Below are positions 1 to 7,506 of a stretch of DNA of 42,608 nucleotides, in pieces. The stretch spans positions 1-42,608 of the forward strand of contig DAINBB010000012.1 in assembly GCA_036733165.1 (NCBI GenBank), read 5' to 3'. The DNA comes from JAFGGT01 sp036733165. Its GTDB lineage: Archaea; Methanobacteriota_B; Thermococci; Methanofastidiosales; NM3. How positions within the stretch are numbered: the stretch's first letter is position 1; every line of letters starts with the position of its first letter. The notes under the pieces were generated by a model. That model made no database searches. It saw only the letters and a program-made list of their open reading frames with translations, and was not told where the DNA came from. A program made the translations under genes and the position numbers.

Positions 1-950
1 ATGCTCTCAACGCTGAAGGGATCGATGTATGTGGCATGCTCGCCATAGTATTCCTTCGTGCCCCCCCTCTCCGTCACCACGACGTTCGCACCCGCCAGGC
101 CGGCCTCCAGGCCCGACATCCCGCACGTCTCCTGGTAACTGGGCAATGCGAACACCCTGGCCCCCGCATAGGCGGAGGGGAGCAGTGTGGAGTCATAGGG
201 TATGTGGGGCAGGAACATGACGTCCTCGTTGGCCGCGCCCTCGCACTTCCTGACATAGTCGGCGTCCTTCGGGTCTCCGACGATCACGAGCTTGGTAGGC
301 AAGCCGCTCTTTACAAACGCCTCTATCAGCGACAGGACGTTCTTGATGGGCTCTATCCTGCCTGCGTATAGGATATAGTCGTCCCTGCCGATCATGTTGA
401 CAAACTCTGTCTTGTCTGCGTCCATGAACTTTGAGTCTATGCCGTTGGGCACCACAACGAACAACTCCCTCGGTATGTCTAGGAAGTCGATGCTGTTCTC
501 CATCTCAAGACGGCTGTTCACCATTATCTTGTCGGCCTTGTTCATCAGGTACGCCATGTTGAAGAATGGATCGAACAGGGAGACGATCTCATTATTGCGG
601 AAAAGCTTGCGGACGCCAAGATAGAGATTCTCAAGCGCCGTCATTATGGGGGAATCCCACATCAGGCGCGTTATGCCGTGATGGAAAGTGAATATCGGCG
701 TTACGACGACCTTCGTCCCGCTTCCCTTGATCTTGTCCATCAGCATCTTGGCCTCTTGCGACATGAAGAATGGATTGAAGAAATGGACGATGTCAAAGCT
801 CGTGATATCGTCCTTCCACATGTCAAAAAAATGTATTTCATACTTATTTTGCCCTTTATTGACATATTCGTAGATGTTTGATAATTTTTGTTCTACGCCG
901 CCATAATAATTGAAAGAGGCCAAATGTGTGACAAACGCTACTTTTCTCAT
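1..950 (-). CDS. GT4-family glycosyltransferase, C-terminus beyond window
   Basis: The minus-strand frame starts at the ATG at 950-948 and stays open to the window edge, giving about 316 residues. The product begins MRKVAFVTHLASFNYYGGVEQ, the GGVE loop usual at the start of a GT-B fold glycosyltransferase. Near residue 265 it has SYQETCGMSGLEAGLAG, which holds the E-x7-E nucleotide-sugar signature of GT4 enzymes, followed by RGGTKEYYG, the usual donor-binding continuation. The predicted role is transfer of a sugar from a nucleotide-activated donor onto a glycan or lipid at the cytoplasmic face of the membrane; the substrate cannot be read from sequence. It is divergent from a polysaccharide deacetylase and shares an AT-rich promoter tract with it, so both may serve a cell-surface glycan or glycolipid. 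The last part of the C-terminal domain is missing only because the window ends. Confidence 0.88.
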   Translation of the reverse strand, partial: MRKVAFVTHLASFNYYGGVEQKLSNIYEYVNKGQNKYEIHFFDMWKDDITSFDIVHFFNPFFMSQEAKMLMDKIKGSGTKVVVTPIFTFHHGITRLMWDSPIMTALENLYLGVRKLFRNNEIVSLFDPFFNMAYLMNKADKIMVNSRLEMENSIDFLDIPRELFVVVPNGIDSKFMDADKTEFVNMIGRDDYILYAGRIEPIKNVLSLIEAFVKSGLPTKLVIVGDPKDADYVRKCEGAANEDVMFLPHIPYDSTLLPSAYAGARVFALPSYQETCGMSGLEAGLAGANVVVTERGGTKEYYGEHATYIDPFSVES

Positions 951-961
951 TCTGTCCAACA

Positions 962-992
962 ATATCTTATTATAATATTTAAATATATATTC
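962..992. promoter_or_regulatory. Shared divergent promoter tract (TATA-rich)
   Basis: A run of T/A between the glycosyltransferase and the deacetylase contains TTTAAATATAT at 979-989. This lies about 22 bp before the GTG of the deacetylase and fits a leaderless transcript. The same tract read on the other strand lies upstream of the glycosyltransferase ATG. No transcription start was measured. Confidence 0.5.
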
Positions 993-1005
993 ATGAAAAT
1001 GCCCG

Positions 1006-1752
1006 GTGTTTGGATTGAGAGACGCTATTGTAGTGACCAGTTGGGACGATGGACATCCCTTGGACATGAGGCTCGCAGGGCTGTTGGAAAAATACGGCAT
1101 CCCTGGCACGTTCTACATACCCATCGTCAACTCCGAGGGTCGGGACGTGCTCAGCAAGGAACAGGTGCTGGAGATATCCGACCGCTTCGAGGTCGGGGGG
1201 CACACCTACAACCACGTGGACCTGACAAAATTGTCAACAGATAGCGCCAGGGAGGAGGTCTTCTCCTGCAAGAACGCATTGGAGGACATGATAGGAAAGG
1301 AGATAGAGAGCTTTTGCTATCCCCGCGGAAAATACAACGATGCCATCATGGGGATTGTCAAGGAGGCGGGTTTCAAAAATGCCCGCACCGTGAGGCTTTT
1401 GGAGAAGGACTTCAAAGACCCATTCCAGATAGGCACGACCGCCCATGTCACCGAGAAGGGACTGACACACTTCACGAACTACCTGATAAAGTCCAAGGGA
1501 CTTCCCGACAGGGGCATGGTCTCAGGATTCCTGCTGAAAAATCTTTTGTTCAAGGACTGGTACGGCTGTGCGTCCATTGCACTGGACCACATAGTGAAGG
1601 AGGGCGGGATATTCCATTTATGGGGCCATTCGAGGGAAATAGAGTCGTTCGGGCAATGGGGAAGGCTTGAGGCCTTCCTAAAGAGGATTTCCATGTTGGC
1701 AGAGAGCGGCCAGGTGGTTCTAAAGGATGTCAGTGATGCTGTCGAAAGATAG
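1006..1752 (+). CDS. Polysaccharide deacetylase (CE4 / NodB-like)
   Basis: A 248-residue cytoplasmic-looking protein with no signal peptide. It carries the CE4 metal-dependent deacetylase motifs in order: SWDDGH at 12-17 (catalytic base and first metal ligand), HTYNH at 66-70 (two metal-binding His), a CYPRGKYN motif near 108-115, and FHLWGHS near residue 204 (the final His motif). The family removes N- or O-acetyl groups from sugar polymers or glycolipids. The only frame-consistent start is the GTG at 1006, because a TGA lies in frame at 994; there is no Shine-Dalgarno site, and the TATA box about 22 bp upstream suggests a leaderless message. The gene ends in TAG with an in-frame TAA three codons later. 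Its neighbour is a divergent glycosyltransferase, so a joint role in surface glycan or GPI-like lipid modification is plausible. Confidence 0.86.
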   Translation: MFGLRDAIVVTSWDDGHPLDMRLAGLLEKYGIPGTFYIPIVNSEGRDVLSKEQVLEISDRFEVGGHTYNHVDLTKLSTDSAREEVFSCKNALEDMIGKEIESFCYPRGKYNDAIMGIVKEAGFKNARTVRLLEKDFKDPFQIGTTAHVTEKGLTHFTNYLIKSKGLPDRGMVSGFLLKNLLFKDWYGCASIALDHIVKEGGIFHLWGHSREIESFGQWGRLEAFLKRISMLAESGQVVLKDVSDAVER

Positions 1753-1793
1753 ATAAATATATAAATGAGCTTATAAGTCCTAATAAGAGAATT

Positions 1794-1868
1794 GGGCTCT
1801 TGGTCTAGTTTGGTTATGACGTCGCCTTCACACGGCGGAGGTCCTGGGTTCGAGTCCCAGAGAGCCCA
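1794..1868 (+). tRNA. tRNA-Val (CAC)
   Basis: A full cloverleaf can be drawn. The acceptor GGGCTCT (1794-1800) pairs with AGAGCCC (1861-1867). The D arm follows. The anticodon stem TCGCC/GGCGG encloses TTCACAC with anticodon CAC. The T arm is CTGGG-TTCGAGT-CCCAG, and the discriminator is A at 1868. CCA is encoded at 1869-1871. There is no intron. An AT-rich TATA-like box (AAATATATAA, about 1757-1766) lies some 30 bp upstream. A tyrosine recombinase gene starts 91 bp after the CCA end. Confidence 0.95.
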
Positions 1869-1962
1869 CCATTTTATTCTGTTCGTTGAAATACCCAAAA
1901 TTCATTGACATCTCTCCAAATTTACGGAGGCAAAATCACTTCGCCCAGGTAAGGCGAAGACC

Positions 1963-2763
1963 ATGGAAACTGAACTCAGAGAGATGAGGGACAAGTTCTA
2001 CAGGCATCTGAAGAATCAGGGATATTCAGACGCCTATTCGTACTCGCTCGCCAACGATTATATCACGATGTCGAGGAAGGTCGGCATCTTCCCGTCGCCT
2101 GGCGAGATGGAAAAATACTACAACGGCATGTTGGAAAGGGGGATCTCCAATGCGAGGCTGGGGAACACAACGAAGATGTTCAAGCACTGGTGCAGGTTCT
2201 CGGACACAGAACCCCCGGACGTCAAGCCGCCCAGGGACAACTCCAGGAGGATAACGTACCTCACCGAGATGGAGGCCAAGAAACTCCTGTACGCCTGCGA
2301 CTCCATAAGGGATTACGCCCTGCTCTGCGTGCTGCTGTACGCAGGTCTCAGGAGGGCAGAGGTCGTGAAGATCAGGTGGGAGGACATCGACTTCAAGGAG
2401 AGGATACTGACCGTCAAGAGCACCAAGACCAACAGCTGGTCGAACTGCGTGCTATCGGAAAAGGCGGTAAAGGCGCTGGAGATGTGGAGGGTCCGCTACG
2501 GGACAGAGAGGGTGTTCGCCTTCAATCCCGACAGGGTGACGAGGATAGTCAGGAAGTTCGCCAAGGCAGCACGCCTGGAGAAGAGGGTCACGCCCCATGT
2601 CCTCCGCCATACCCTGGCCACCAATCTCTACAATCAGAGCGGGGACATCATGCTGGTCAAGGAGCAGCTGAGGCACAGGGACATCAAGTCGACGCTGATC
2701 TACACGCATCTCTCGACGGACGAGAAGAAGAGGAAGTATGACAGGTTTTGTCCGGAGTTCTGA
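1963..2763 (+). CDS. Tyrosine recombinase / integrase (XerA-like)
   Basis: A 266-residue site-specific recombinase. It has a short SAM-like N-terminal DNA-binding domain (about 1-90) and a complete catalytic domain with all expected residues: Arg130 (AGLRRAEV), Lys155 (STKTNS), His212-x-x-Arg215 (TPHVLRHTLA), His238 (LRHRDIKST) and the nucleophile Tyr247 (TLIYTHL). It should cleave and rejoin DNA through a 3'-phosphotyrosine. Two readings fit: a chromosomal XerA-type dimer resolvase, or the integrase of an element inserted at the tRNA-Val gene just upstream. No second copy of the tRNA 3' end was seen in this window. The DNA after it is markedly AT-rich. Start is ATG 1963; stop is TGA inside a 9-bp inverted repeat. 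Confidence 0.9.
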   Translation: METELREMRDKFYRHLKNQGYSDAYSYSLANDYITMSRKVGIFPSPGEMEKYYNGMLERGISNARLGNTTKMFKHWCRFSDTEPPDVKPPRDNSRRITYLTEMEAKKLLYACDSIRDYALLCVLLYAGLRRAEVVKIRWEDIDFKERILTVKSTKTNSWSNCVLSEKAVKALEMWRVRYGTERVFAFNPDRVTRIVRKFAKAARLEKRVTPHVLRHTLATNLYNQSGDIMLVKEQLRHRDIKSTLIYTHLSTDEKKRKYDRFCPEF

Positions 2764-2777
2764 TATTCATATTAGAA
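2758..2777 (+). terminator. Stop-codon hairpin of the recombinase gene
   Basis: TTCTGATAT (2758-2766) and ATATTAGAA (2769-2777) form a 9-bp RNA stem with one G-U pair. The TGA stop lies in the left arm. There is no clear T-run after it. It matches a pattern of inverted repeats over stop codons at transcript ends elsewhere in the window. Confidence 0.4.
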
Positions 2778-3052
2778 TAATTTGGAAAAAAGTTCATAAA
2801 TTCGTGATTATGGAAGATTATGGAACAATAATAAATCCATTTTTTGATGTATGGGGTAAGAGAGGGGGAGTATTTTATGGATGTAAATTAAAATATGATT
2901 AATTATGAAAGTATATTTTAATTTATCAAATTGTCATATATAGATGATTTTTTTTAACATTCTGTAAATTGATTTTTACGTGTTATAAAAATATAAATGA
3001 CAATAAGATTATTATATTTCTTTTATATACCTATTTGATGGAGGTGAGAACT

Positions 3053-3223
3053 ATGTGTATGATGCTCTTTAATTTACCCGGAAAGGCGATTGGTATGGTC
3101 CCCAGGCTATTCACTGATATACGCAGTATTACAATTTTTGGCGTTCCGGTGCCAATAATCGTCACCCTCTATTTGAACGGAAGTCTTGAAAAAGCAATTG
3201 AGCTAGTTAAATCAGTATTTTAA
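3053..3223 (+). CDS. 56-residue hydrophobic small protein, unknown function
   Basis: The start is fixed by a near-perfect Shine-Dalgarno site GGAGGTGA at 3040-3047, five bases before ATG 3053. The ORF could be extended upstream to 2969, but that would place the ribosome binding site inside the gene. The product starts MCMMLFNLPGKAIGMVPRLF and contains a hydrophobic stretch around residues 27-41 (TIFGVPVPIIVTLYL), followed by a short amphipathic helix-like end. It could be membrane-associated. I do not recognise the family. It stands alone in an AT-rich region after the recombinase, where a small cargo or toxin-like gene could sit, but nothing in the sequence shows a toxin. The TAA stop overlaps the left arm of a 6-bp inverted repeat (3217-3222 with 3233-3238). 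Confidence 0.6.
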   Translation: MCMMLFNLPGKAIGMVPRLFTDIRSITIFGVPVPIIVTLYLNGSLEKAIELVKSVF

Positions 3224-3331
3224 GACGCTCCCTAAAATCTAGAACACCGTCTTCCACTTTGGGAAAAGGGCACCAATGAGGCATCGGATTTTTTTTCCGG
3301 CGGTACCCTTTCTTGTTCTGCACATAATAAC

Positions 3332-3539
3332 TCAATTTTCCCCGAGGGCTTCACTTGATACCTTGGGGCCCTTTACAGAATACCAGCATTCACGATTGTC
3401 TCTTATTTCTTCTAATGCTTTTTTGCATCGGTCCCTCTTGGCCTTTAACTGCATGACCATCTGAACTGATGCACCCAGAAATAACGAAGGAAAGCAATAA
3501 AATCATCAAGATCAAGAATGCGAAAGTCTTGTTTTTCAT
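3332..3539 (-). pseudogene. Frameshifted small lipoprotein gene
   Basis: The minus-strand ATG at 3539 begins a clear lipoprotein signal (MKNKTFAFLILMILLLSF, then VISGC as lipobox with Cys at residue 22). After about 25 codons the frame runs into low-quality sequence and stops at residue 49. A +1 frame taking over just after the lipobox continues with protein-like sequence (QLKAKRDRCKKALEEIRDN, then RECWYSVKGPK) and ends at TGA 3334-3332. The best explanation is a single-base frameshift in a gene of about 69 codons: a decaying gene, a programmed shift, or a sequencing error. A genuine 49-residue lipoprotein is the alternative. Function unknown. Confidence 0.42.
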
Positions 3540-3664
3540 GCCATCAATAGTTAATACAAGACCATGAATAAAAATTTTATGCCTATTTAGGATTTTTAAA
3601 CTAGAATAATCATTTTTTTTATTGTGGATTTAAATAAAAAGTCATATTCTTGTTTTATTTCCAT

Positions 3665-3698
3665 ATAATAAAAAAGAGAAAGGGGATAAGATTATCCC
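3665..3698 (-). terminator. Hairpin plus U-tract over the stop codon
   Basis: GGGATAA (3683-3689) and TTATCCC (3692-3698) are perfect inverted arms separated by two bases, and the TAA stop of the secreted-protein gene (3694-3692) is part of the repeat. On the minus strand it is followed by CTTTCTCTTTTTTATT. This resembles a bacterial intrinsic terminator. Confidence 0.55.
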
Positions 3699-4297
3699 TT
3701 GGGCATCCAGTAACCAAATCCTGGAGATGCTGACGATATGTACTGTACGCCGTTCGCATCGTAGGGCGGGTCGTTGCATACCTCGAATATTATGGCAAAG
3801 GCACCCCATATCTGAGAACCTATCTCCACACCCTCCGAAGTGTACCATACGCCGTCCATGGCGATTGCGTCTGTTGGCACTGCCACTATCTTACAGTAAT
3901 ATGACCAATGTGTTCCATCCTCATACGTTCCTGTCATCAGGTTTGTCAGCCAAGCGCCAGAACCATAGTAGGAATCGTACCCATAATGTCTGTCAAGTAG
4001 AAGGTCGCCATCTTGGCTGCAGTTGCTCAGCCAAGCATCGTTCCATTTCATGATAAGCTTTGTATCGCTTGAGGTGACCGGGGTGTCCGGACGCGAATAG
4101 TTCTCGTAGTACCCATTGAACATATGGGCCTGGTAGTTGTACCCGTACTCATCGTATCCCAGTTCTATAGCATTTCCAGAACTGTCCAATAGTCCATCCT
4201 GTATCGTTATGACGCCGTCGTCCTTCTTTGCAGAGACCATCGACATTGAAACAAGAAGGGTTACACAAAGGAACATGACAAATAGTTTATTCCTCAT
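3692..4297 (-). CDS. Secreted protein with EF-like acidic loop, unknown function
   Basis: The product is 201 residues from ATG 4297. An upstream in-frame ATG at 4318 would lie within a TATA-like CATATATG (4316-4323), so 4297 with a leaderless message is the better choice. Residues 1-24 are a signal peptide (MRNKLFVMFLCVTLLVSMSM, cleavage after VSA). The mature part is rich in Tyr, Trp, Gly and Asp, with phrases such as YNYQAHMFNGYYENYSRP, MKWNDAWLSN and DGDLLLDRHYG. The last looks like a calcium-binding acidic loop, followed by a GSGAWLTN segment. I recall similar extracellular archaeal proteins of unknown role, but cannot name the family. It is probably released or surface-bound, since no anchor is visible. 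It ends at TAA within a terminator-like hairpin. Confidence 0.75.
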   Translation of the reverse strand: MRNKLFVMFLCVTLLVSMSMVSAKKDDGVITIQDGLLDSSGNAIELGYDEYGYNYQAHMFNGYYENYSRPDTPVTSSDTKLIMKWNDAWLSNCSQDGDLLLDRHYGYDSYYGSGAWLTNLMTGTYEDGTHWSYYCKIVAVPTDAIAMDGVWYTSEGVEIGSQIWGAFAIIFEVCNDPPYDANGVQYISSASPGFGYWMPKG

Positions 4298-4384
4298 AGA
4301 TTGATAATATCTGTTCATATATGAAAAAGTTATCCCTGATGACCATAAAATGGAGAGGGGTTATTATCATGCAATGTTACGTAT

Positions 4385-4882
4385 CTATCTAGTGATCTGT
4401 TTTTTCTTGCTCCTATTTCTTACCAATATGATATCTAGAAACATAATAAATAAAGCAATCGCCAACAGGATGCCATACTCCGCCCTGACGTCGTTGTCCA
4501 TCTCGTTCAGGAGGCTGTACGAAAGGTTTACATTGACATCTTCGTCAACGGTGTTCGTTATCCGTAGGCCAATCACCCCCCTGTTTGGCGGTGTGAAGAT
4601 GAAGACCTCCCCGCTCTCAACCCGTCCCTCAAACAGGATATTGTTCGACACGTCTATGAATGCGATGTCGAGCGGCGTCTTGGTGTCGGTGATCATCTTG
4701 AACTGGTATTCCCCGTTGCGGTAATATGCGGCTATGATCGTTGCATCCCCCTCGTCCCCGTACGGGGCCAGTTTTTGACTATCCTGGTCCGCATGCGCAC
4801 CGTACTGATTGTACACGGTGGATGCGAGCACCGTGGCGCAGACGAGCATTATCAGGAGGGACGCCCTCTGGATCCGGTTCAT
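4385..4882 (-). CDS. Small two-TM membrane protein of the ABC operon
   Basis: 165 residues. An N-terminal hydrophobic segment (about 7-23) is followed by an extracellular region of about 100 residues with a beta-sandwich feel (a jellyroll-like segment around FIFTPPNRGVIGLRITN), then a second membrane segment near residues 137-155 and a basic tail RNRSKKKQITR. The ATG overlaps the permease stop by four bases (ATGA), so it is translationally coupled to the transporter and is probably an accessory or sensor subunit of it. It ends in TAG (4387-4385) with an in-frame TGA six codons on. Exact function unknown. Confidence 0.72.
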   Translation of the reverse strand: MNRIQRASLLIMLVCATVLASTVYNQYGAHADQDSQKLAPYGDEGDATIIAAYYRNGEYQFKMITDTKTPLDIAFIDVSNNILFEGRVESGEVFIFTPPNRGVIGLRITNTVDEDVNVNLSYSLLNEMDNDVRAEYGILLAIALFIMFLDIILVRNRSKKKQITR

Positions 4883-5643
4883 CCCACCTCAAGCCTCCTT
4901 GTGAAGTAGATGAATCCCAATATGAAGAATATGACGCCGAGGACTGGCGTCACCAGAAGGGACGGGAACGCCACATCGGGCGTCCTCCCCGCCAAATACA
5001 GGTATTGGGACATGATGACGCCGTCCGGAAGGTAGTCCACCCCGGAGTCGTTCAGCATGCCCATGACATAGAACGCGAAGAAGGAAGTTATTATCCCCAC
5101 ATACGTGTTCTTTGAAACGATCGAGAAGAGCGAACCTATCGAGACCAGGAAAAATCCCAGTATCGCGTATGTCGCAAATATCGCCAGGGCGACCCTGATG
5201 AAGCTTCCGTATTCCAGGCATGTCGATGCCATCGTTATGAGCGACACTATCAGGGCGAGGCTCGAGGCGAGCGTCAGGGGCGCCCAGACGGCCAGGAACT
5301 TGCTGAGAAAGAGGCCCGCCCTCGATACGGGCAGCGAGAGGTATCCCTTCATGGTGCCCTTCTCTATCTCGTTCGCGAATGTCAAGGCGCAAAAAAGCGC
5401 TGCAAATATCATGAAGGGAAAGTATGCCTCGGAGATCCTGAGCGAGGCCGCAACTGTCAATAATTTTGACATGACCATCGGTGCCTTGACGCTCATGTCG
5501 GACGAGGCGCCCATGGTCGCAGAACCCATGCCAAGCCAAAAGAGGAAGGAAAATGCGACATAAAAGAACAACACCGCGACTATCTCGAGCACGGGTGGGC
5601 GGAGAAGCGCCCGAAACTCCCAGAGCAGCGTGTCGCGCCTCAC
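4879..5643 (-). CDS. ABC-2 type transporter permease
   Basis: The GTG start at 5643 overlaps the ATPase stop as GTGA, giving 254 residues. The longer reading frame back to 5772 runs inside the ATPase gene and is rejected. The protein has six hydrophobic segments, the first around residues 19-37 (EIVAVLFFYVAFSFLFWLG). A cytoplasmic loop with FANEIEKGTMKGYLSLPVSR is the hallmark of ABC-2 permeases (the E-x-x-x-GT-x-x-x-LLxxPVSR-type coupling region). It forms the membrane channel of an exporter powered by the upstream ATPase; the substrate is unknown, with drug, lipid, peptide or bacteriocin-like cargo all possible in this family. Confidence 0.88.
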   Translation of the reverse strand: MRRDTLLWEFRALLRPPVLEIVAVLFFYVAFSFLFWLGMGSATMGASSDMSVKAPMVMSKLLTVAASLRISEAYFPFMIFAALFCALTFANEIEKGTMKGYLSLPVSRAGLFLSKFLAVWAPLTLASSLALIVSLITMASTCLEYGSFIRVALAIFATYAILGFFLVSIGSLFSIVSKNTYVGIITSFFAFYVMGMLNDSGVDYLPDGVIMSQYLYLAGRTPDVAFPSLLVTPVLGVIFFILGFIYFTRRLEVG

Positions 5644-6371
5644 TGGTCCGACACCCCCATTACCTTTATGAACACGTCCTCCAGCACGCCGGTCCCGAAT
5701 CTCTCCCTGATGTCGTCGTAGCTGGAACATAGGAGCTGCTCCCCGTCGTTGAGTATCATCACGTCCGTGCACACCCGCTCAAGCTCGGGCAGGATGTGGG
5801 TGGATATGAGGAAGTTCGTGCCGTGCTCCCTGTGTATGTCGCCGATTATCCTGAGTATCTGCCTCCTTGCGAGCGGGTCGAGATTCGATGTGGGCTCGTC
5901 GAGTATGACAAGCCTCGGGAATCCGAGTATCGCGTTCGTGAATCCCACCCTCTGCAGCATCCCCGCCGAAAGGGAGGATATCCTCTTGCCGACGTATCCC
6001 GACGTGCCTGCGCATTCCACGGCCGCCCGCACGTCTTCGCCCGTCTTGCCCTTCAGGCGGGCCGCATACCCGAGGTAGTCCATGGCGCTCATCTGGGGAG
6101 GGAAGACGTTGCACTCGTGCAAGACGCCCACATCCCTCAGAATCTCCTCGCGCCGGGCGAAGGGGTCTTTCCCAAAGACCTTAGCATGCCCTCCGGACGG
6201 TTTTATTAAGCCTAGGAGGATCTTTATGAGCGTGCTCTTTCCCGCGCCGTTCGGGCCGATTATCCCCCATATCCCTCCTTGGAAGGACATGCTGACGCCC
6301 CTCAGGACCTCCTTGTCGCCATATCTCTTTGCGAGAGAGGATATCTCTATTATCGGATCTATGTCTTTCAC
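5640..6371 (-). CDS. ABC transporter ATP-binding protein
   Basis: 243 residues with all nucleotide-binding motifs: Walker A GPNGAGKST at 39-47, a degenerate signature LSAGM near 137, Walker B LVILDEPTSNLD near 153-164, and the H-loop STH near 191. It hydrolyses ATP to drive the adjacent ABC-2 permease. The start is GTG 6371. The base triplet overlaps a TGA (6370-6368) that ends an extended reading frame of the upstream lipoprotein gene, giving the same GTGA coupling as at the ATPase-permease junction. That is strong context evidence that the upstream frame once ran, or still runs, to this point. Confidence 0.93.
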   Translation of the reverse strand: MKDIDPIIEISSLAKRYGDKEVLRGVSMSFQGGIWGIIGPNGAGKSTLIKILLGLIKPSGGHAKVFGKDPFARREEILRDVGVLHECNVFPPQMSAMDYLGYAARLKGKTGEDVRAAVECAGTSGYVGKRISSLSAGMLQRVGFTNAILGFPRLVILDEPTSNLDPLARRQILRIIGDIHREHGTNFLISTHILPELERVCTDVMILNDGEQLLCSSYDDIRERFGTGVLEDVFIKVMGVSDQ

Positions 6372-6487
6372 TTCCTTCTGCGCACAATCAGCGCCACTAG
6401 GACGGCCACCACATAGTAGGGAAGGCCGCTTTTCGCACCTACCTATGTCTCGTTTCCGGAATCGTCCTCAATCTCCTCCGAGTCCTA
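6368..6487 (-). other. In-frame C-terminal tail after two UAG codons (readthrough or decayed anchor)
   Basis: After the TAG at 6487-6485 the lipoprotein frame continues for 14 codons as an acidic, Ser/Glu/Asp-rich linker, meets a second TAG at 6445-6443, and then reads VGAKSG, a hydrophobic membrane segment LPYYVVAVLVALIV, a basic stop-transfer RRRK and TGA at 6370-6368. That TGA overlaps the GTG start of the ATPase by GTGA. Acidic linker, membrane anchor and basic tail is the standard end of an archaeal exported protein. The only interruptions are the two amber codons. Confidence 0.6.
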
Positions 6488-7504
6488 CTCGTCGGGGGTC
6501 GGGTCGACGTACACCGCCGCCAGCCGTTCGTAGTAGTTGGGGATGTCGTGCTCGCCCTTGAACTGGTACTCGGTCACGAAAGACCGGTAGAGGGGCATTC
6601 CCTTTTCATGCAAGATTCCTAAAAAACAAGCATTTGGGCCCATCAGCGCCCTGCTGGCGTCGTCATAGAGATCGAAGTTCATGTCAAACAGCATGAGCCC
6701 GGTGTCGAAGTCGTAGATGTACGATATGAACACGGGATATTCAGAGGATTCCATGTCCAGGTACAACAGTTCATCATCCGGATTTAGATGGAGTGTATAA
6801 ACCTGCTCTATCCCAATGGCATCGAGATCCAGTACAAACAGATTCTCGATCCTCTCGACGATGGTGACAAATTCCCCGCCGCCAAAATCCTTTGAGAACA
6901 GGAACTCCGTCTGCCCTGTCAGGGGATAGTCCGCAGGGTCTATCCACCAGGTCCAGATACCCGCCTCGTTGCCTTCGGCATCGTACATGACCTGGGTCCG
7001 CGTGTCGACGAGATACGTCCTAGTCTCCTTCACGTGGACAGAGCCCCAAAAGTTGACTGTATTGTATGTGGTAAGTATCTCCACCCTGTCGGGCGTCACC
7101 TCGTCCAGGATGTGCGTGTTCTCGATGAAGCTGTAGTCGCCAGCCTGGGCCATCTCGACGTACTCCCTCCCAGGGAATGGAACGGCTGTCCTTTGATACT
7201 CCCCTGTAAAGCTGTTGTAGATCGTTTCGTATGTTGAGAATTCGAATGTTATCGTCACCTCGACCATGTCGCCATCAACATCGAGACAGTCCCACCTTAT
7301 GTATCCATCCTTGCAATGATAATACCATACATCATCCATATACATCGAGAAGTCAGGAAATTCATAGAGGGCGAAGTCCCCAACTTCAATATCGGTTGAT
7401 TCAGGTGGGGAAGTGGACACATAGGTTTCTGATCCCCCAGTTATACATCCCGCAAAAAATGAAAGGGATGCAAGTAACAAAAATGCCACGGCCCATTTTT
7501 TCAT
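6485..7504 (-). CDS. Secreted lipoprotein, first gene of the ABC operon (ends at UAG)
   Basis: 339 residues to the first UAG. The signal MKKWAVAFLLLASLSFFAGC has a lipobox (FFAGC, Cys20), so the mature protein should be lipid-anchored outside the membrane. The rest is a beta-rich ectodomain with no recognised motif; strands are aromatic (YEFPDFSMYMDDVWYYHCK, and a repeating pattern of measured-looking strands to residue 330). It lies immediately upstream of an ATPase, permease and accessory protein on the same strand, so it may be a substrate-binding or substrate-presenting component. The frame continues past two UAG codons into a membrane anchor (separate entry). There is no clear Shine-Dalgarno site; a 12-base palindromic motif sits two bases before the ATG. 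Confidence 0.8.
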   Translation of the reverse strand: MKKWAVAFLLLASLSFFAGCITGGSETYVSTSPPESTDIEVGDFALYEFPDFSMYMDDVWYYHCKDGYIRWDCLDVDGDMVEVTITFEFSTYETIYNSFTGEYQRTAVPFPGREYVEMAQAGDYSFIENTHILDEVTPDRVEILTTYNTVNFWGSVHVKETRTYLVDTRTQVMYDAEGNEAGIWTWWIDPADYPLTGQTEFLFSKDFGGGEFVTIVERIENLFVLDLDAIGIEQVYTLHLNPDDELLYLDMESSEYPVFISYIYDFDTGLMLFDMNFDLYDDASRALMGPNACFLGILHEKGMPLYRSFVTEYQFKGEHDIPNYYERLAAVYVDPTPDE

Positions 7505-7506
7505 GA

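Noticed and set aside
1844..1871. Attachment site at the tRNA-Val 3' end
   Set aside because: No second copy was found by eye in the window, so no att pair can be claimed.
1479..1898. 139-codon minus-strand ORF with WDSNPGPPPCEGD
   Set aside because: That phrase is the well-known false translation of a tRNA gene; the ORF covers tRNA-Val and the deacetylase on the other strand.
4879..5772. Longer form of the ABC permease starting at 5772
   Set aside because: The extra 43 residues overlap the ATPase coding region and are Arg/Gly-rich noise; the GTGA junction gives a better start.
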